64,000 bases of DNA from positions 1-64,000 of the forward strand of contig CAKZRQ010000063.1 in assembly GCA_937146645.1 (NCBI GenBank), read 5' to 3'. This document shows, piece after piece, positions 17,265-27,413 of this stretch. The notes under the pieces were generated by a model. The model was not told where the DNA came from. It saw nothing but the letters and a program-made list of their open reading frames with translations, and made no database searches. Made by a program: the position numbers and the translations under genes. The DNA comes from an uncultured Cyclobacteriaceae bacterium (GTDB lineage: Bacteria > Bacteroidota > Bacteroidia > Cytophagales > Cyclobacteriaceae). Position 1 is the stretch's first letter. Every line of letters starts with the position of its first letter.

Positions 17265-19892
17265 GTGAAAAAAATGCTCGGAAAGAGACTTAGTCTTGTT
17301 TTTTTGATTTTGATGTTGTGGGCCTGTTCCTCAGAGAGGGATACGTTTACGAACCGAGCCTTTCATAATCTCACCTCTCATTACAATGCCTTTTATCTAG
17401 CCGACACTCGAATCAGGGAAGTAGAAAATGAGGTGGTAGAAAACTATAATGAGGACTATTCACAAATCCTTCCTGTTTTTATCCCTATTGACTCAGCCAC
17501 CATCGATTCGAATGAAGAAAAGCTGGAAACCTCAAGAGAACTAGCTTCAAAAGCTATTGAATGGCACAGAATTTCCAAGTGGGTAGATGACAGCTACTAT
17601 TTACTAGGAAAGATCGACTACCTACAGGGAAATTTCGATGATGCACAGAATACCTTCAAATACGTCAATGTAAATGGGGAAGATGATGACTTAAGACATC
17701 AAACACTAATTTCACTTTTGCGGCTTTACGTGGATTTGGAAGAGTATGAAAAGGCCAACTTCACCATAGATTATCTTTCCAAAGAAGAAGATATTAATGA
17801 CGCCAATCGATACGAGTTGTATAGAACATTGGCCTATTATTATGAAAGCCGTGATGATAAGAACGGAGTTCTTGGAGCGTTAGATAAAGCTCTAGAATAT
17901 GAACAAGACAAAAAAGAAGCTTCCAGAATTAACTTTATTCTTGCTCAGCGATACCAAAGAGAAGGTCTCGATGCTCTAGCATTTGATTACTATAAAAAAG
18001 CTCAAGAGGGTAATCCACCGTATGAACGAAGTTTCTTCGCTCAACTCTATGCTCAGCAAGTCGCAGAACTGAACAGATCCAAGGATTTAAAAAAGGTTCG
18101 AAACTATTATGAGGACTTGTATAAAGACCCAAAGAATAAGGATCTGAAGGATGTGGTCGTGTATGAAATGGCTTTGTTCGAACAAAAACAAGGTGACACC
18201 GAAAGGACTCTTCAACTGTTACATCAAGCCGCAAAAGAACCTGGAAGTAATCCACGACAAAAGGGATACATCTATCAAAAGCTCGCTGAAATTAATCTCG
18301 ATGAATTTCAAGACTATCGCGCCACAAAGTATTACCTGGATAGTGCTTTGACTTATATAAATGAATCTGACCCGGTGGCACAGTCTATTGAAGAACAGAA
18401 AGAAACGCTGGATCAGTATGTATTCCATGTAGAAAGAATCGAGTTGAATGACAGCTTAATGGTCCTTTCTCAAAAAAGTCCAGAGGAGCAGAAGCTAATT
18501 GCAGAAAGCTATATCAAAAGCGAAGAAGAAAGGCTGCTTCGTGAGGCTGCAGAGGCCCAGCAAGAAGAACCTCGGAGTATTTTTGACAACCTCCTTGCGT
18601 TTAATGACAAAGGAACAACGTCCACTTTCTACTTTGATAATGGCCTTGCTATGCAGCAGGGAGCAATAGAGTTTCGAAGAACATGGGGTAATCGCCCTCT
18701 CCAGGATAATTGGAGAAGAAGTTCGGCAAGTTTCCAGGAAGCGAGTCCCACCCTACCAGCGCCGACAGAATCGGATTCTGTGGCTGTAGAAGAAGACAAT
18801 CCGCTGAGCCAGCTTCCAGATGTAGAGGAACTAATGGCCCAAATACCCTCTTCGGCGGAAGATATTCAAGCCCTGAATTCAGAGCTAGAAGAATCCTTTT
18901 TCGAGTTGGGGAAACTACTTTATTTCGATTTGGACGAAACGGAGCAAGGGATCGATAATCTTGAGACGATGATCCGATATTATCCCGAATCCAAAAGAAA
19001 GCCAGAGGCATATTACCTTCTTTATCTTGCTCAAAAAGATCGAGGTGGAAATTCTCAGCAATACGTGACTCGATTGAATAATGAGTTCCCTCAGTCAAGA
19101 TTCACATTCTCGGTAAATAATCCTGATGCAGCCTCTGGAAATCTCGCCTATTTGAAATCTTCTGAAGAATATGAGAAGGCATACAATGCTTATTTCGCTA
19201 GAAAATATAGAGAATCTAGAGCAATAGTTAGAAATGCTTTGCAGCAATATCCTTTGACTAGAAATACCGAAAGATTAATGCTCCTAGATATTATGAACAC
19301 AGGTAAAATTGAGAGCAAAACTAATTTCCGGGCAAAACTTGAAGATTACATAGAAAATTCTCAAGACTCTGCATTAGTAGAGCTAGCGAAGAATATGCTC
19401 TACCCTTTGCTCTCCGAGGAAGAACTTGCGGAATTAAATCCGCCCAAAGATGAAGAAAAAAATACTGGTGAAGGATCTGACGAGAATGAAGCCGAAGAAT
19501 CTGATGACATAGACCTTACGGATACTCCATATAAAGTTAATAATTCTCAAACGCACATCTTTGTGATCACAATGAATGAGGATGTTGAAGAAGCGGCAGA
19601 AAGTTTGCTAGGAGACTTGGAGAATTTCAATGGGACTAAGTTTAAGGGAAAAAGACTTAGGAATGGGAATATGAAAATGCAGGAAGATGCCATTATCATT
19701 ATTAGCCCATTCAGTTCAGCCGAAGATGCCGAGAAATACTATCAGGTATTTATTGAGGAATTCGAATCGGATAACCTTCCCAAAGAAGTCATTCAGGCAA
19801 GTTTCTTTATCTCCATAGAGAATTTCCAAACCCTGAATAAAACCAAAAACATAGAGGAGTATAAGGCCTTCTTTAGGTCCACCTATAAGTAA
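17265..19892 (+). CDS. porW: Type IX secretion system lipoprotein PorW/SprE, TPR protein
   Basis: An 875-aa periplasmic lipoprotein: signal peptide with 'LWAC' lipobox (Cys21 when counted from GTG 17265). The start may equally be ATG 17274. The region after the lipid anchor, 'TFTNRAFHNLTSHYNAFY', is typical of PorW/SprE, which is needed for T9SS secretion and, in Flavobacterium, gliding, and is proposed to connect the PorK/N ring with other components. Helical TPR-like repeats span roughly residues 90-400 and 540-720; an acidic low-complexity linker at about 720-750 (Glu/Asp/Asn-rich) precedes a compact C-terminal domain. It is followed 3 nt later by PBP1A. Confidence 0.85.
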   Translation: MKKMLGKRLSLVFLILMLWACSSERDTFTNRAFHNLTSHYNAFYLADTRIREVENEVVENYNEDYSQILPVFIPIDSATIDSNEEKLETSRELASKAIEWHRISKWVDDSYYLLGKIDYLQGNFDDAQNTFKYVNVNGEDDDLRHQTLISLLRLYVDLEEYEKANFTIDYLSKEEDINDANRYELYRTLAYYYESRDDKNGVLGALDKALEYEQDKKEASRINFILAQRYQREGLDALAFDYYKKAQEGNPPYERSFFAQLYAQQVAELNRSKDLKKVRNYYEDLYKDPKNKDLKDVVVYEMALFEQKQGDTERTLQLLHQAAKEPGSNPRQKGYIYQKLAEINLDEFQDYRATKYYLDSALTYINESDPVAQSIEEQKETLDQYVFHVERIELNDSLMVLSQKSPEEQKLIAESYIKSEEERLLREAAEAQQEEPRSIFDNLLAFNDKGTTSTFYFDNGLAMQQGAIEFRRTWGNRPLQDNWRRSSASFQEASPTLPAPTESDSVAVEEDNPLSQLPDVEELMAQIPSSAEDIQALNSELEESFFELGKLLYFDLDETEQGIDNLETMIRYYPESKRKPEAYYLLYLAQKDRGGNSQQYVTRLNNEFPQSRFTFSVNNPDAASGNLAYLKSSEEYEKAYNAYFARKYRESRAIVRNALQQYPLTRNTERLMLLDIMNTGKIESKTNFRAKLEDYIENSQDSALVELAKNMLYPLLSEEELAELNPPKDEEKNTGEGSDENEAEESDDIDLTDTPYKVNNSQTHIFVITMNEDVEEAAESLLGDLENFNGTKFKGKRLRNGNMKMQEDAIIIISPFSSAEDAEKYYQVFIEEFESDNLPKEVIQASFFISIENFQTLNKTKNIEEYKAFFRSTYK

Positions 19893-19895
19893 ACA

Positions 19896-22199
19896 ATGAG
19901 TAAGAAATCTAAAGCAAAAAAGTCCTCCTGGGCAAAAACCACCGTCAAATATCTTTGGATTGCTTTTGTGGCAGGTTTTATAGGCTTCATCCTGTTTGTG
20001 TGGATGGTCAGCGTGAATTTCCTTGGTCTTTTTGGAGCATTACCTGATTTTAAAGCCTTAGAAAATCCAGATAGCGAATTAGCCTCAGAACTTTATTCAG
20101 CCGATGGCCTTCTTCTTGGGACATATTTCCGTGAAAACAGGACCCCTGTGACCTATGAGGAGTTAGCCCCAAATTTGGTTGATGCGCTAATTGCTACGGA
20201 AGATATTCGCTTTGAAGATCATTCCGGAATTGATTTCAAAGCAATGGCCAGGGTTTTTGTTAAGTCTATCATTCTACAACAAGATGCAGGTGGAGGTTCC
20301 ACACTGAGCCAGCAAACTGCGAAGAATCTATTCAAGACCAGAACTGCCGAGTCTCAGGGCACACTAAGTTCAGTCCCGGGTTTAAGAATGCTGATCATTA
20401 AGACTAAGGAATGGATTGTAGCAACACAGCTAGAAAGGGCATATACTAAGAATGAAATCCTGACGCTTTATTTAAATACCTCCGAGTATGGCTCAAATGC
20501 CTATGGAATAAAGACAGCAGCTCAAACTTTTTTCAATAAAGATCCTGACGAATTAGATATTCAGGAATCAGCAGTTTTGGTAGGGCTGTTTAAAGCTCCG
20601 ACCTACTATAGCCCAGTTTATAATCCTGAGAACTCATTGAGAAGAAGAAATACAGTCTTGGGACTGATGAGAAATAACGGGTTTATTTCTGAAGCTGAAT
20701 TCGATTCGCTCCATATCCTACCGATTGAACTGGATTACAAGGTTGCTAATCAAAATCAGGGTATGGCTACCTATTTGAGAGAGATTATTAAAGCCGACCT
20801 TTTAAGATGGACTAAGGAAAATCTCAAGTCGGATGGATCAAGCTATGATCTTTTCGGGGATGGCTTAAAAATCTACACCACGGTAGACAGCAGAATGCAA
20901 CGCTATGCCGAAGAAGCAGTAGATGAACATATGGCAGAGCTTCAAGAAAAGTTTTATGCTGAAATGCGAGGACGAGATCCATGGGTAGACAATGACAATA
21001 AAGTAATTCCTAATTTCATCGAGACTGCTGTTAGACGGACTGAGGCCTATCGCTTGCTTCGAAATCGCTACGGAGAGGAAACTGATTCAATCCAAGCAAA
21101 ACTGAATGAACCTAAGCGTATGAAAATCTTCTCCTGGGAGGGAGAAATAGATACTGTCATGAGCTCCATGGATTCATTAAGGTATTATAAAAAGCTTCTG
21201 CAGGCAGGTTTCATGAGTATGGACCCAAGTACTGGCCATATCAAAGCCTGGGTGGGTGGAATCGATCATAAGTACTTTAAGTTTGATCATGTAAAAAGGG
21301 GCAAGAGGCAGCCGGGCTCTACTTTCAAGCCCTTCGTTTATGCTGCAGCGATTGAGAATGGATATAGTCCTTGCTACAGCGTAGTTGATCAACCTGTGGA
21401 GGTTTTCATTCCAGGACAGCCCGCTTGGTCACCAGCCAATGCGGATGGAAAATTCACATATGAAAAAATGTCGATCCGCCGTGCCATGGCGATGTCTGTT
21501 AATTCGATCACGGCATATATGATGAAGAAACTCAGTCCAAGAATCGTAGTTGAAACGGCAAAAAGATTAGGAGTCATGAGTGACTTGGAAGAGGTTCCTT
21601 CACTCGCACTTGGCGTAAATGACGTATCTATTTTTGAAATGGTAGGGGCATTCGGAACTTTTGTAAATCGAGGTGAGTACACCATGCCATTCTACATTGA
21701 TAGAATTGAGGATAAAAATGGTAACGTAATCCAGCAGTTTACACCGAGAAAGAGACCTGCCATGAGTGAAGAGCATGCCTATCTCATGACCTACATGCTG
21801 AGGGGAGGCTTCGAGGAAGCAGGTGGAACCAGTCAGGGTGTTCCTTATGAATTAAGAGAAGGAAATGAGCTTGGTGGGAAAACAGGAACCACCCAAAATG
21901 CATCTGACGGATGGTACATGGGAATCAGCAAGGATTTGGTATCAGGGACTTGGGTCGGTGGAGACGATAGGGCCATTCACTTCCGAAGTTGGATAGCAGG
22001 ACAGGGCGGTCGAACAGCCCGGCCAATATGGGTGAAATACATGGCTAAAGTGTATGATGATGAAAGCCTTGGTTATACAAAAGGACCATTCCCAAGGCCA
22101 GAAAGGCCGTTGAGCATTGAGATAGATTGTGATCTCTATGAGCAGGAAAGCCAGCGCTTCGCAGACTTTGATTACGATGCAGATCAAAACGACTTTTAA
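19896..22199 (+). CDS. Bifunctional penicillin-binding protein 1A (transglycosylase/transpeptidase)
   Basis: A 767-aa class A PBP polymerizing and cross-linking peptidoglycan. One N-terminal membrane helix (about 17-42). GT51 transglycosylase motifs: 'EDIRFEDHSGID' with catalytic Glu, 'GGSTLSQQTAKNL' and 'KTKEWIVATQLE'. Transpeptidase motifs: SxxK in 'PGSTFKPF' (acylated Ser), SxN in 'MSVNS', and KTG in 'GKTGTTQNASDGWY'. It probably forms an operon with porW (3-nt gap), placing peptidoglycan synthesis next to a secretion lipoprotein. A strong terminator follows. Confidence 0.95.
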   Translation: MSKKSKAKKSSWAKTTVKYLWIAFVAGFIGFILFVWMVSVNFLGLFGALPDFKALENPDSELASELYSADGLLLGTYFRENRTPVTYEELAPNLVDALIATEDIRFEDHSGIDFKAMARVFVKSIILQQDAGGGSTLSQQTAKNLFKTRTAESQGTLSSVPGLRMLIIKTKEWIVATQLERAYTKNEILTLYLNTSEYGSNAYGIKTAAQTFFNKDPDELDIQESAVLVGLFKAPTYYSPVYNPENSLRRRNTVLGLMRNNGFISEAEFDSLHILPIELDYKVANQNQGMATYLREIIKADLLRWTKENLKSDGSSYDLFGDGLKIYTTVDSRMQRYAEEAVDEHMAELQEKFYAEMRGRDPWVDNDNKVIPNFIETAVRRTEAYRLLRNRYGEETDSIQAKLNEPKRMKIFSWEGEIDTVMSSMDSLRYYKKLLQAGFMSMDPSTGHIKAWVGGIDHKYFKFDHVKRGKRQPGSTFKPFVYAAAIENGYSPCYSVVDQPVEVFIPGQPAWSPANADGKFTYEKMSIRRAMAMSVNSITAYMMKKLSPRIVVETAKRLGVMSDLEEVPSLALGVNDVSIFEMVGAFGTFVNRGEYTMPFYIDRIEDKNGNVIQQFTPRKRPAMSEEHAYLMTYMLRGGFEEAGGTSQGVPYELREGNELGGKTGTTQNASDGWYMGISKDLVSGTWVGGDDRAIHFRSWIAGQGGRTARPIWVKYMAKVYDDESLGYTKGPFPRPERPLSIEIDCDLYEQESQRFADFDYDADQNDF

Positions 22200-22220
22200 G
22201 GCACCCACAAAACAAAAAGA

Positions 22221-22250
22221 AAACGGCTGAACCCTTTAGCCGTTTTTTTT
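22221..22250 (+). terminator. Terminator after PBP1A
   Basis: An 8-bp stem (22221-22228 with 22238-22245), 9-nt loop, and a T run of eight at 22243-22250. Confidence 0.85.
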
Positions 22251-22261
22251 ATTTTTAATCC

Positions 22262-24067
22262 ATGGAGTCATCCTCTTTCTTACCTGATGAATATCTCAAA
22301 TTGCCTGAGCAGCCAGGGGTCTACAAATACTTCAACGAAGACAAGGTTCTCATTTATGTGGGAAAAGCAAAAAGTCTGAGGAAACGTGTAAGCAGCTATT
22401 TCAATAAGAATACCGGAGTAAATCTAAAAACTCGTCGGATGGTGAGAGAAATTCGCAAGATTGAAATCACCATGGTGAATTCAGAGCTTGACGCACTTCT
22501 ACTTGAAAATAACCTGATCAAAAAACACCAACCAAAGTACAACATCCTCTTAAGAGATGATAAGACATATCCATACCTCTTGGTGACCAAAGAGCCCTTC
22601 CCCCGCATTTTTCAAACACGAAGGATGATTCCCAAAAGAGGGACTTATTTTGGACCATTTGCTAGTGTCAAAGCAATGAATAATGTCCTCGACCTTATAA
22701 GAGAATTATTCACCATCAGAACATGTAAACTTGATTTGTCTCCAGCCAAGATTGCTGAAGACAAATACAAAGTCTGTCTAGAATATCACCTAGGTAATTG
22801 TCAAGGACCATGCGTAGGAAAGCAAGATGAACATGATTATCTGAAGGATCTTCAACAAGCAAAGCATATCCTCAAGGGAAATTTAGGGGCCGCTAAAAGT
22901 TTCTTTAAACAAGAAATGCAGCGATATGCAGAAGAGTTGAATTATGAGCTAGCACAAAAATTCAAGGACAAATTAGATTTACTAGAGAAGTACCAATCAA
23001 AGTCTCTTGTAGCAAGTCCAAGCATCAAGAACCTGGATGTTTGCACCCTCGTCACTGATGAGAAAAGTGGCTTTGTTAACTACATGCGGGTGAAGGATGG
23101 GGCTCTGATTACTTCAAAAAATGTTGAAGTCAAGAAACGCCTTGATGAAAGTGATGAACAATTACTTTTAACGGCATTGATTCGGCTTCAAGACCAATTC
23201 AATAGCGATGCTGAAGAGGTGTTGTTGAACATTGACCTGGAGGAAGAAATCGAAGGCCTAAATATCTTTACCCCAAAAATCGGAGATAAGAAAAAGTTGA
23301 TAGAGCTTTCGATCAAAAATGCCATGTATTATAAAAAGGAGAAGGCATTATTGAAAGGTCTTAACGAGGACAAAAAGGATAGAGTGATCAAGCAGCTTCA
23401 GTCTGACTTAAGCCTGCAGGAAATTCCAGATCATATTGAGTGTTTCGATAACTCAAACATTCAAGGGACCAATCCTGTGGCGAGCATGGTCTGTTTTCTA
23501 AATGGAAAGCCTGCAGTGAAAGAATACAGACATTACCATATTAAGACGGTAGTAGGACCTGATGATTTTGCATCAATGAAAGAGGTGGTAGGGAGAAGGT
23601 ACAAGAGACTAGTAGAAGAGGGTAAGCCTTTACCAAAGCTAGTCGTCATAGATGGTGGAAAAGGCCAGCTTTCTTCCGCGGTAGAAGCATTGAAAGAACT
23701 TGATCTTTATGGGAAAATGCCAATTATTGGCATTGCAAAGAGGCTAGAAGAAATCTACTTTCCTGGAGATCAATTTCCAATTCACATTGATAAAAAATCA
23801 GAAAGCCTAAGACTTATTCAAAGAATCAGAGACGAGGCTCACAGGTTCGCGATAACCTTTCACAGGAAGGTCAGAAGCCGAAATGCATTTGGTACTGAGC
23901 TAACGTCTATTCCTGGTATTGGCAAGACCACCGCAGATATGCTACTAAAGCATTTTAAATCCGTGAAAAAAATTAAAGATGCACAAAAAGAGGAAATCCT
24001 TGAGGTAATCGGGAAGAGCAGAGGAAGTCAACTTTGGGAATGGATGGAAAAAAATAAAGGGGCTTAA
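22262..24067 (+). CDS. uvrC: Excinuclease ABC subunit C
   Basis: The nuclease of nucleotide excision repair; it makes the 3' and 5' incisions around a lesion marked by UvrAB. The 601-aa protein has the GIY-YIG domain at the N-terminus ('GVYKYFNEDKVLIYVGKAKSL'-type motif), a Cys-containing region 'CKLDL...CLEYHLGNCQGPC', a UVR motif (about 200-235), the RNase H-like endonuclease domain starting 'IECFDNSNIQGTNPV' and a helix-hairpin-helix 'TSIPGIGKTTADMLLKHF'. Length is normal. ATG 22262 lies just after the PBP1A terminator, so it likely has its own promoter, although I see no clear -7 element. Confidence 0.96.
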   Translation: MESSSFLPDEYLKLPEQPGVYKYFNEDKVLIYVGKAKSLRKRVSSYFNKNTGVNLKTRRMVREIRKIEITMVNSELDALLLENNLIKKHQPKYNILLRDDKTYPYLLVTKEPFPRIFQTRRMIPKRGTYFGPFASVKAMNNVLDLIRELFTIRTCKLDLSPAKIAEDKYKVCLEYHLGNCQGPCVGKQDEHDYLKDLQQAKHILKGNLGAAKSFFKQEMQRYAEELNYELAQKFKDKLDLLEKYQSKSLVASPSIKNLDVCTLVTDEKSGFVNYMRVKDGALITSKNVEVKKRLDESDEQLLLTALIRLQDQFNSDAEEVLLNIDLEEEIEGLNIFTPKIGDKKKLIELSIKNAMYYKKEKALLKGLNEDKKDRVIKQLQSDLSLQEIPDHIECFDNSNIQGTNPVASMVCFLNGKPAVKEYRHYHIKTVVGPDDFASMKEVVGRRYKRLVEEGKPLPKLVVIDGGKGQLSSAVEALKELDLYGKMPIIGIAKRLEEIYFPGDQFPIHIDKKSESLRLIQRIRDEAHRFAITFHRKVRSRNAFGTELTSIPGIGKTTADMLLKHFKSVKKIKDAQKEEILEVIGKSRGSQLWEWMEKNKGA

Positions 24068-24080
24068 AAGCCCCTTTTTT
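24056..24080. terminator. Bidirectional terminator between uvrC and gldN
   Basis: A G/C-rich stem (24056-24064 with 24069-24077), whose short loop contains the uvrC TAA stop, is flanked by A-rich sequence on the left and a T run on the right. It can therefore terminate both converging transcripts. Confidence 0.85.
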
Positions 24081-24081
24081 A

Positions 24082-24897
24082 TTACCACTCCCAGAGAGTG
24101 TTTTCGAATTCAAGTAATTTATATTCAAACGCTAGCGCGTCCATATAGGCTTGCACATCCGGATTTGGATGTTCCGCATCAACCATGTCCGCAATTAAGG
24201 CTTCATCCGGATTTGTAAATCTCCTCACAACCGATCTAAATAATCTCGAGTCAAAAGCCTTGTCATAAGTTAAGCTTTGAGAAAGATTTTTGAAGTTGAT
24301 CCACCTTGCTTCAGGATGATCCTGAAAATAATTGTAGAAATCCTTATATCTGATGTAAGCTATAGTTTTCTGACCGGCATTTGAGTTAGTCTGCGATGGC
24401 ATTACTAATTCGATATACTTAATATCGAAAACCATATCAGAGTGATGCTTATCAAATACGAAATCCTCTTTGAAATCCAGGTAATAGAGCTGCTTCACGA
24501 AAATGGAATCTCCTACAGCATTTAACCAGAAGTTCTCTTGGAATTCAGCAATAGAAAGAGCTGTAGTGAAATCTTCGTCACCAAAAACCTCTAAAGCATT
24601 CTCATCAACTACGGCCTTATAAATCTGATTTATAATCCCGTTTCTTTTACTATCACCTGACCCATAAAGTGAGAGATTATATTTCTCTCTTAAATCAATT
24701 CTTCTCCAAACCGAGATTTGATACATTTTATCATCTTCTCGTATTCTTTTGGCAGAGAAGATAGTATCCATATCAAATTGCCTATCTCCATATCCCGAGG
24801 GATTAACGCTGGTCGCAACCTGAGCAGTAGAGCTGGAAGGCATCCAGGCGCAAGCAAGGAGCAAAGCAACTATTAGGTGTGGAAAATACTTTTTCAT
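24082..24897 (-). CDS. gldN: Type IX secretion/gliding protein GldN (PorN)
   Basis: A 271-aa periplasmic protein with a signal peptide (residues 1 to about 25, 'HLIVALLLACAWMPSSSTAQ'). GldN/PorN forms, with lipoprotein GldK/PorK, the large ring under the outer membrane used in type IX secretion. The body contains the family's 'VWRRIDLREKYN' and 'FTNPDEALIADMVD' segments. It is the last gene of the porP-gldKLMN run, 29 nt after gldM, and ends at a shared terminator. Confidence 0.93.
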   Translation of the reverse strand: MKKYFPHLIVALLLACAWMPSSSTAQVATSVNPSGYGDRQFDMDTIFSAKRIREDDKMYQISVWRRIDLREKYNLSLYGSGDSKRNGIINQIYKAVVDENALEVFGDEDFTTALSIAEFQENFWLNAVGDSIFVKQLYYLDFKEDFVFDKHHSDMVFDIKYIELVMPSQTNSNAGQKTIAYIRYKDFYNYFQDHPEARWINFKNLSQSLTYDKAFDSRLFRSVVRRFTNPDEALIADMVDAEHPNPDVQAYMDALAFEYKLLEFENTLWEW

Positions 24898-24926
24898 AAT
24901 CTTTTATTTATCAGTTACCGTCCAGC

Positions 24927-26537
24927 TTATTTAACTGGGATACGGATAATTTGTCTCAATTCTGAAGGAATTCTATTTCCTCTAAAATTCGTTCTTGTTA
25001 CTTGACGAATTTCAAATACTATGTCATCCCCTGCTCTCGCACTCTCAAGGAGTTGTCGCATTGGAAGTGACGCACCATTAGTAATTTGAACAGTTTGACG
25101 AGGAACCTCATTTCTTAGTAGTCTCATTTCCCCACCAGTCACTTCAAAGTTCGCATCTCTCGCCATGGTTCTACCGAAAGTAGGCTCTGGTACTGCGTTA
25201 ATTTTAAGACCAGTCATAGAACCAATTGCTTGAGCTTGGCTTAGATCAACAGGAGAACCATTACCCAACACTGGAACCAAAGAAGGAGCTGGAACCGGCT
25301 TAATATCATACGCCACATCTCCAATTTTATTGCCTCCACTGCTTACTCCGATTGTCACAGATCCTGAAGCGCCAGGTACAACTGTAAGCTGTCCAGGTGA
25401 ATTACCTTTAATTGCCTGACCATTAGAAACTGAAAAATCTGGAGCATATGAATTACCCAATGCCGGAACTTCAATTAATAAGTCATTAGCACAATCTGCA
25501 TAAAGCTGCTGAACGACTTCAGAAGAAACCTTAATGATTGGCTGAGCAACAAAATATGGGTATTCAACTTCCAATACCTGGTCTTCTCCGCCTACGTTTG
25601 TCAAGATTTCTCCTTTCAATACTCTCTCTGCTAAACCTCTTTCATCGTATTGACTTGCCGGAGGAACGGTAAAACTAATTTTACCAAACCCATTTTCTAC
25701 TTCAACTTCGCGTCCGTCTAAGGTCATTGTTGGTGCGGCAGAGGAAGAACTAGAAGCGATAAACATATCAGCTTCAAATTGCAAGCCCGCTGCTACCACA
25801 TTAGATGTCGCGGCAATTCTTGCTTCTACAATATCTGCCTTAAAGTAGAACGTACCGATAGAATTAGAAATCCTGGTAAGTGATTCACTTTCAATATTCA
25901 AAACCTCATTTTGCCACTGAGAAATCAAAGCTAAGACTGCACCTACTGGAGACTTAACGAAATTTAGAGACACGAAGTCCTTATTTCTTACCTCAGAGTC
26001 ATTAGCAAAAATTGGAATCTCGGATGCGTCCTTTGCGATCGCCTCAAACTTAAGGTCATCGATTCCTATGCCTTGAAGAATTGACTCCACTTGGCCAGGA
26101 TATTCGTTAAGTCTTGCTTTTAGCTGCTCACCCACTCCCTGGTTATTGAACATATTACCAGTGATTTCGGTGTTCTTTAGATTCGCATTTTCGAAATTTC
26201 CTTCATCATTCTTCGCATTTGACTGCTCGATGAGATCTTGCTTCAATTGCCCCAGATAAGAATAGATCTCTCTGGTAGCCTCACGAATTTCCTGAGCCGC
26301 TCCTACTTTTGGAACATCCTTCTCATTATTTCCCTGTTGCTCGACCGTATATTCGATAGACTCAACAGTAGAAACATTTTTATTAATAAAGTTCTGGGAG
26401 GTTCTCTCCATCCCGTCGTTGATCAGAATGAATTTCTGTAGAATCTGATTACTTACCTGCAATGCTAGCAGAGCGGTAAGAACCAGGTACATCATTCCGA
26501 TCATCCGTTGTCTTGGTGTCTCTTTTACTCCTGCCAT
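24927..26537 (-). CDS. gldM: Type IX secretion/gliding motor protein GldM (PorM)
   Basis: A 536-aa protein with one membrane helix near the N-terminus and a long periplasmic part of stacked domains. The start 'MAGVKETPRQRMIGMMY' places an Arg at position 9, the residue that pairs with the GldL membrane Glu in the proton-driven GldLM motor. The periplasmic dimer reaches the GldK/N ring to pass on torque. A Ser/Ala-rich 'SSSSSAAPT' loop lies near the middle. It lies 29 nt upstream of gldN and 35 nt downstream of gldL. Confidence 0.95.
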   Translation of the reverse strand: MAGVKETPRQRMIGMMYLVLTALLALQVSNQILQKFILINDGMERTSQNFINKNVSTVESIEYTVEQQGNNEKDVPKVGAAQEIREATREIYSYLGQLKQDLIEQSNAKNDEGNFENANLKNTEITGNMFNNQGVGEQLKARLNEYPGQVESILQGIGIDDLKFEAIAKDASEIPIFANDSEVRNKDFVSLNFVKSPVGAVLALISQWQNEVLNIESESLTRISNSIGTFYFKADIVEARIAATSNVVAAGLQFEADMFIASSSSSAAPTMTLDGREVEVENGFGKISFTVPPASQYDERGLAERVLKGEILTNVGGEDQVLEVEYPYFVAQPIIKVSSEVVQQLYADCANDLLIEVPALGNSYAPDFSVSNGQAIKGNSPGQLTVVPGASGSVTIGVSSGGNKIGDVAYDIKPVPAPSLVPVLGNGSPVDLSQAQAIGSMTGLKINAVPEPTFGRTMARDANFEVTGGEMRLLRNEVPRQTVQITNGASLPMRQLLESARAGDDIVFEIRQVTRTNFRGNRIPSELRQIIRIPVK

Positions 26538-26572
26538 TTCTTTTTGTTAGCGTTTAGAATGAGTGTTTGAGA

Positions 26573-27364
26573 TTAACCTTTCATGGCAGAAAGCATTCCA
26601 CCATAGATTTTATTGAGAGAACTTACGTTACTATTTAATTTGGCGAGCTCATTTTTGAAAGCTTCTGTTTCTTTGCCAGCCTCAGAAAGACCTTCCATAG
26701 CTGCTGTCATGTTTGAATAGAACTTATTCAAGGTCTTCACGTGGCTATTTGCATCCTGAAGCTCCATCTCGTAAACAGAGTTTAGAGCTGAAAGATTTTT
26801 AGTAACAGCCTGTACTTGATTATGATACTCTTTAGCATCCTGAGAAGCAGAAGACATTTCTGTCAAAGCTGCTGCTGTTTTGCTGTAAGAAGAATTCATG
26901 TCTACAAGTGTCTTAGCTGCAGTTTTAACATTGGCAGCATATTCATTTGTGGCAACAGCTGCATCGGAAAGATTACCCATCTTTTCTGCTGAAGAGGCCA
27001 GGTTTTGCATTCCTTTACCAAGGCTATCGATTAATTCAGGTCCTACCTTGGACTTTTCAAGCATCTGATCCAATTGTTCGGTCACTGAACCACCCTTAGC
27101 TTTTAGCTTTTTCTGAGCGGGACTTTCTCCAGCCAGTTCAGGATAAACCTTAGTCCAATCTACTTCTTCTGGTCTTGGCTCGAACGCTGACAAAAAGAAA
27201 ATGATTGCCTCGGTTGTCAAACCTACCCCAATCATCAAGTTACCTCCTGCCCAGTCCAAAATCTTGAACATAGCACCAAGGATTACGATAGAAGCACCGA
27301 TACCGTAAATTTTCGGCATCACATTGCCATAGAATTTCGCTTTAAATGAAGTGTTGTCAGCCAT
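26573..27364 (-). CDS. gldL: Type IX secretion/gliding motor protein GldL (PorL)
   Basis: A 263-aa inner-membrane protein. Two N-terminal membrane helices (about 19-40 and 43-61) are followed by a long cytoplasmic helical region with repeats suggestive of coiled coil (about 95-260). Glu52, in 'LTTEAIIFFLSAF' of helix 2, corresponds to the conserved protonatable Glu of the GldL pentamer that surrounds the GldM helices. Spacing to gldM (35 nt) and gldK (49 nt) fits one transcript. Confidence 0.95.
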   Translation of the reverse strand: MADNTSFKAKFYGNVMPKIYGIGASIVILGAMFKILDWAGGNLMIGVGLTTEAIIFFLSAFEPRPEEVDWTKVYPELAGESPAQKKLKAKGGSVTEQLDQMLEKSKVGPELIDSLGKGMQNLASSAEKMGNLSDAAVATNEYAANVKTAAKTLVDMNSSYSKTAAALTEMSSASQDAKEYHNQVQAVTKNLSALNSVYEMELQDANSHVKTLNKFYSNMTAAMEGLSEAGKETEAFKNELAKLNSNVSSLNKIYGGMLSAMKG

Positions 27365-27413
27365 CAGGTTAAATTAAATTTTAAGGTGTTTGGTTTTTTT
27401 ATTGTTAAAGTTG

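Noticed and set aside
18649..19098. 149-aa minus-strand ORF inside porW
   Set aside because: Shadow of a well-supported gene; no start signal or domain.
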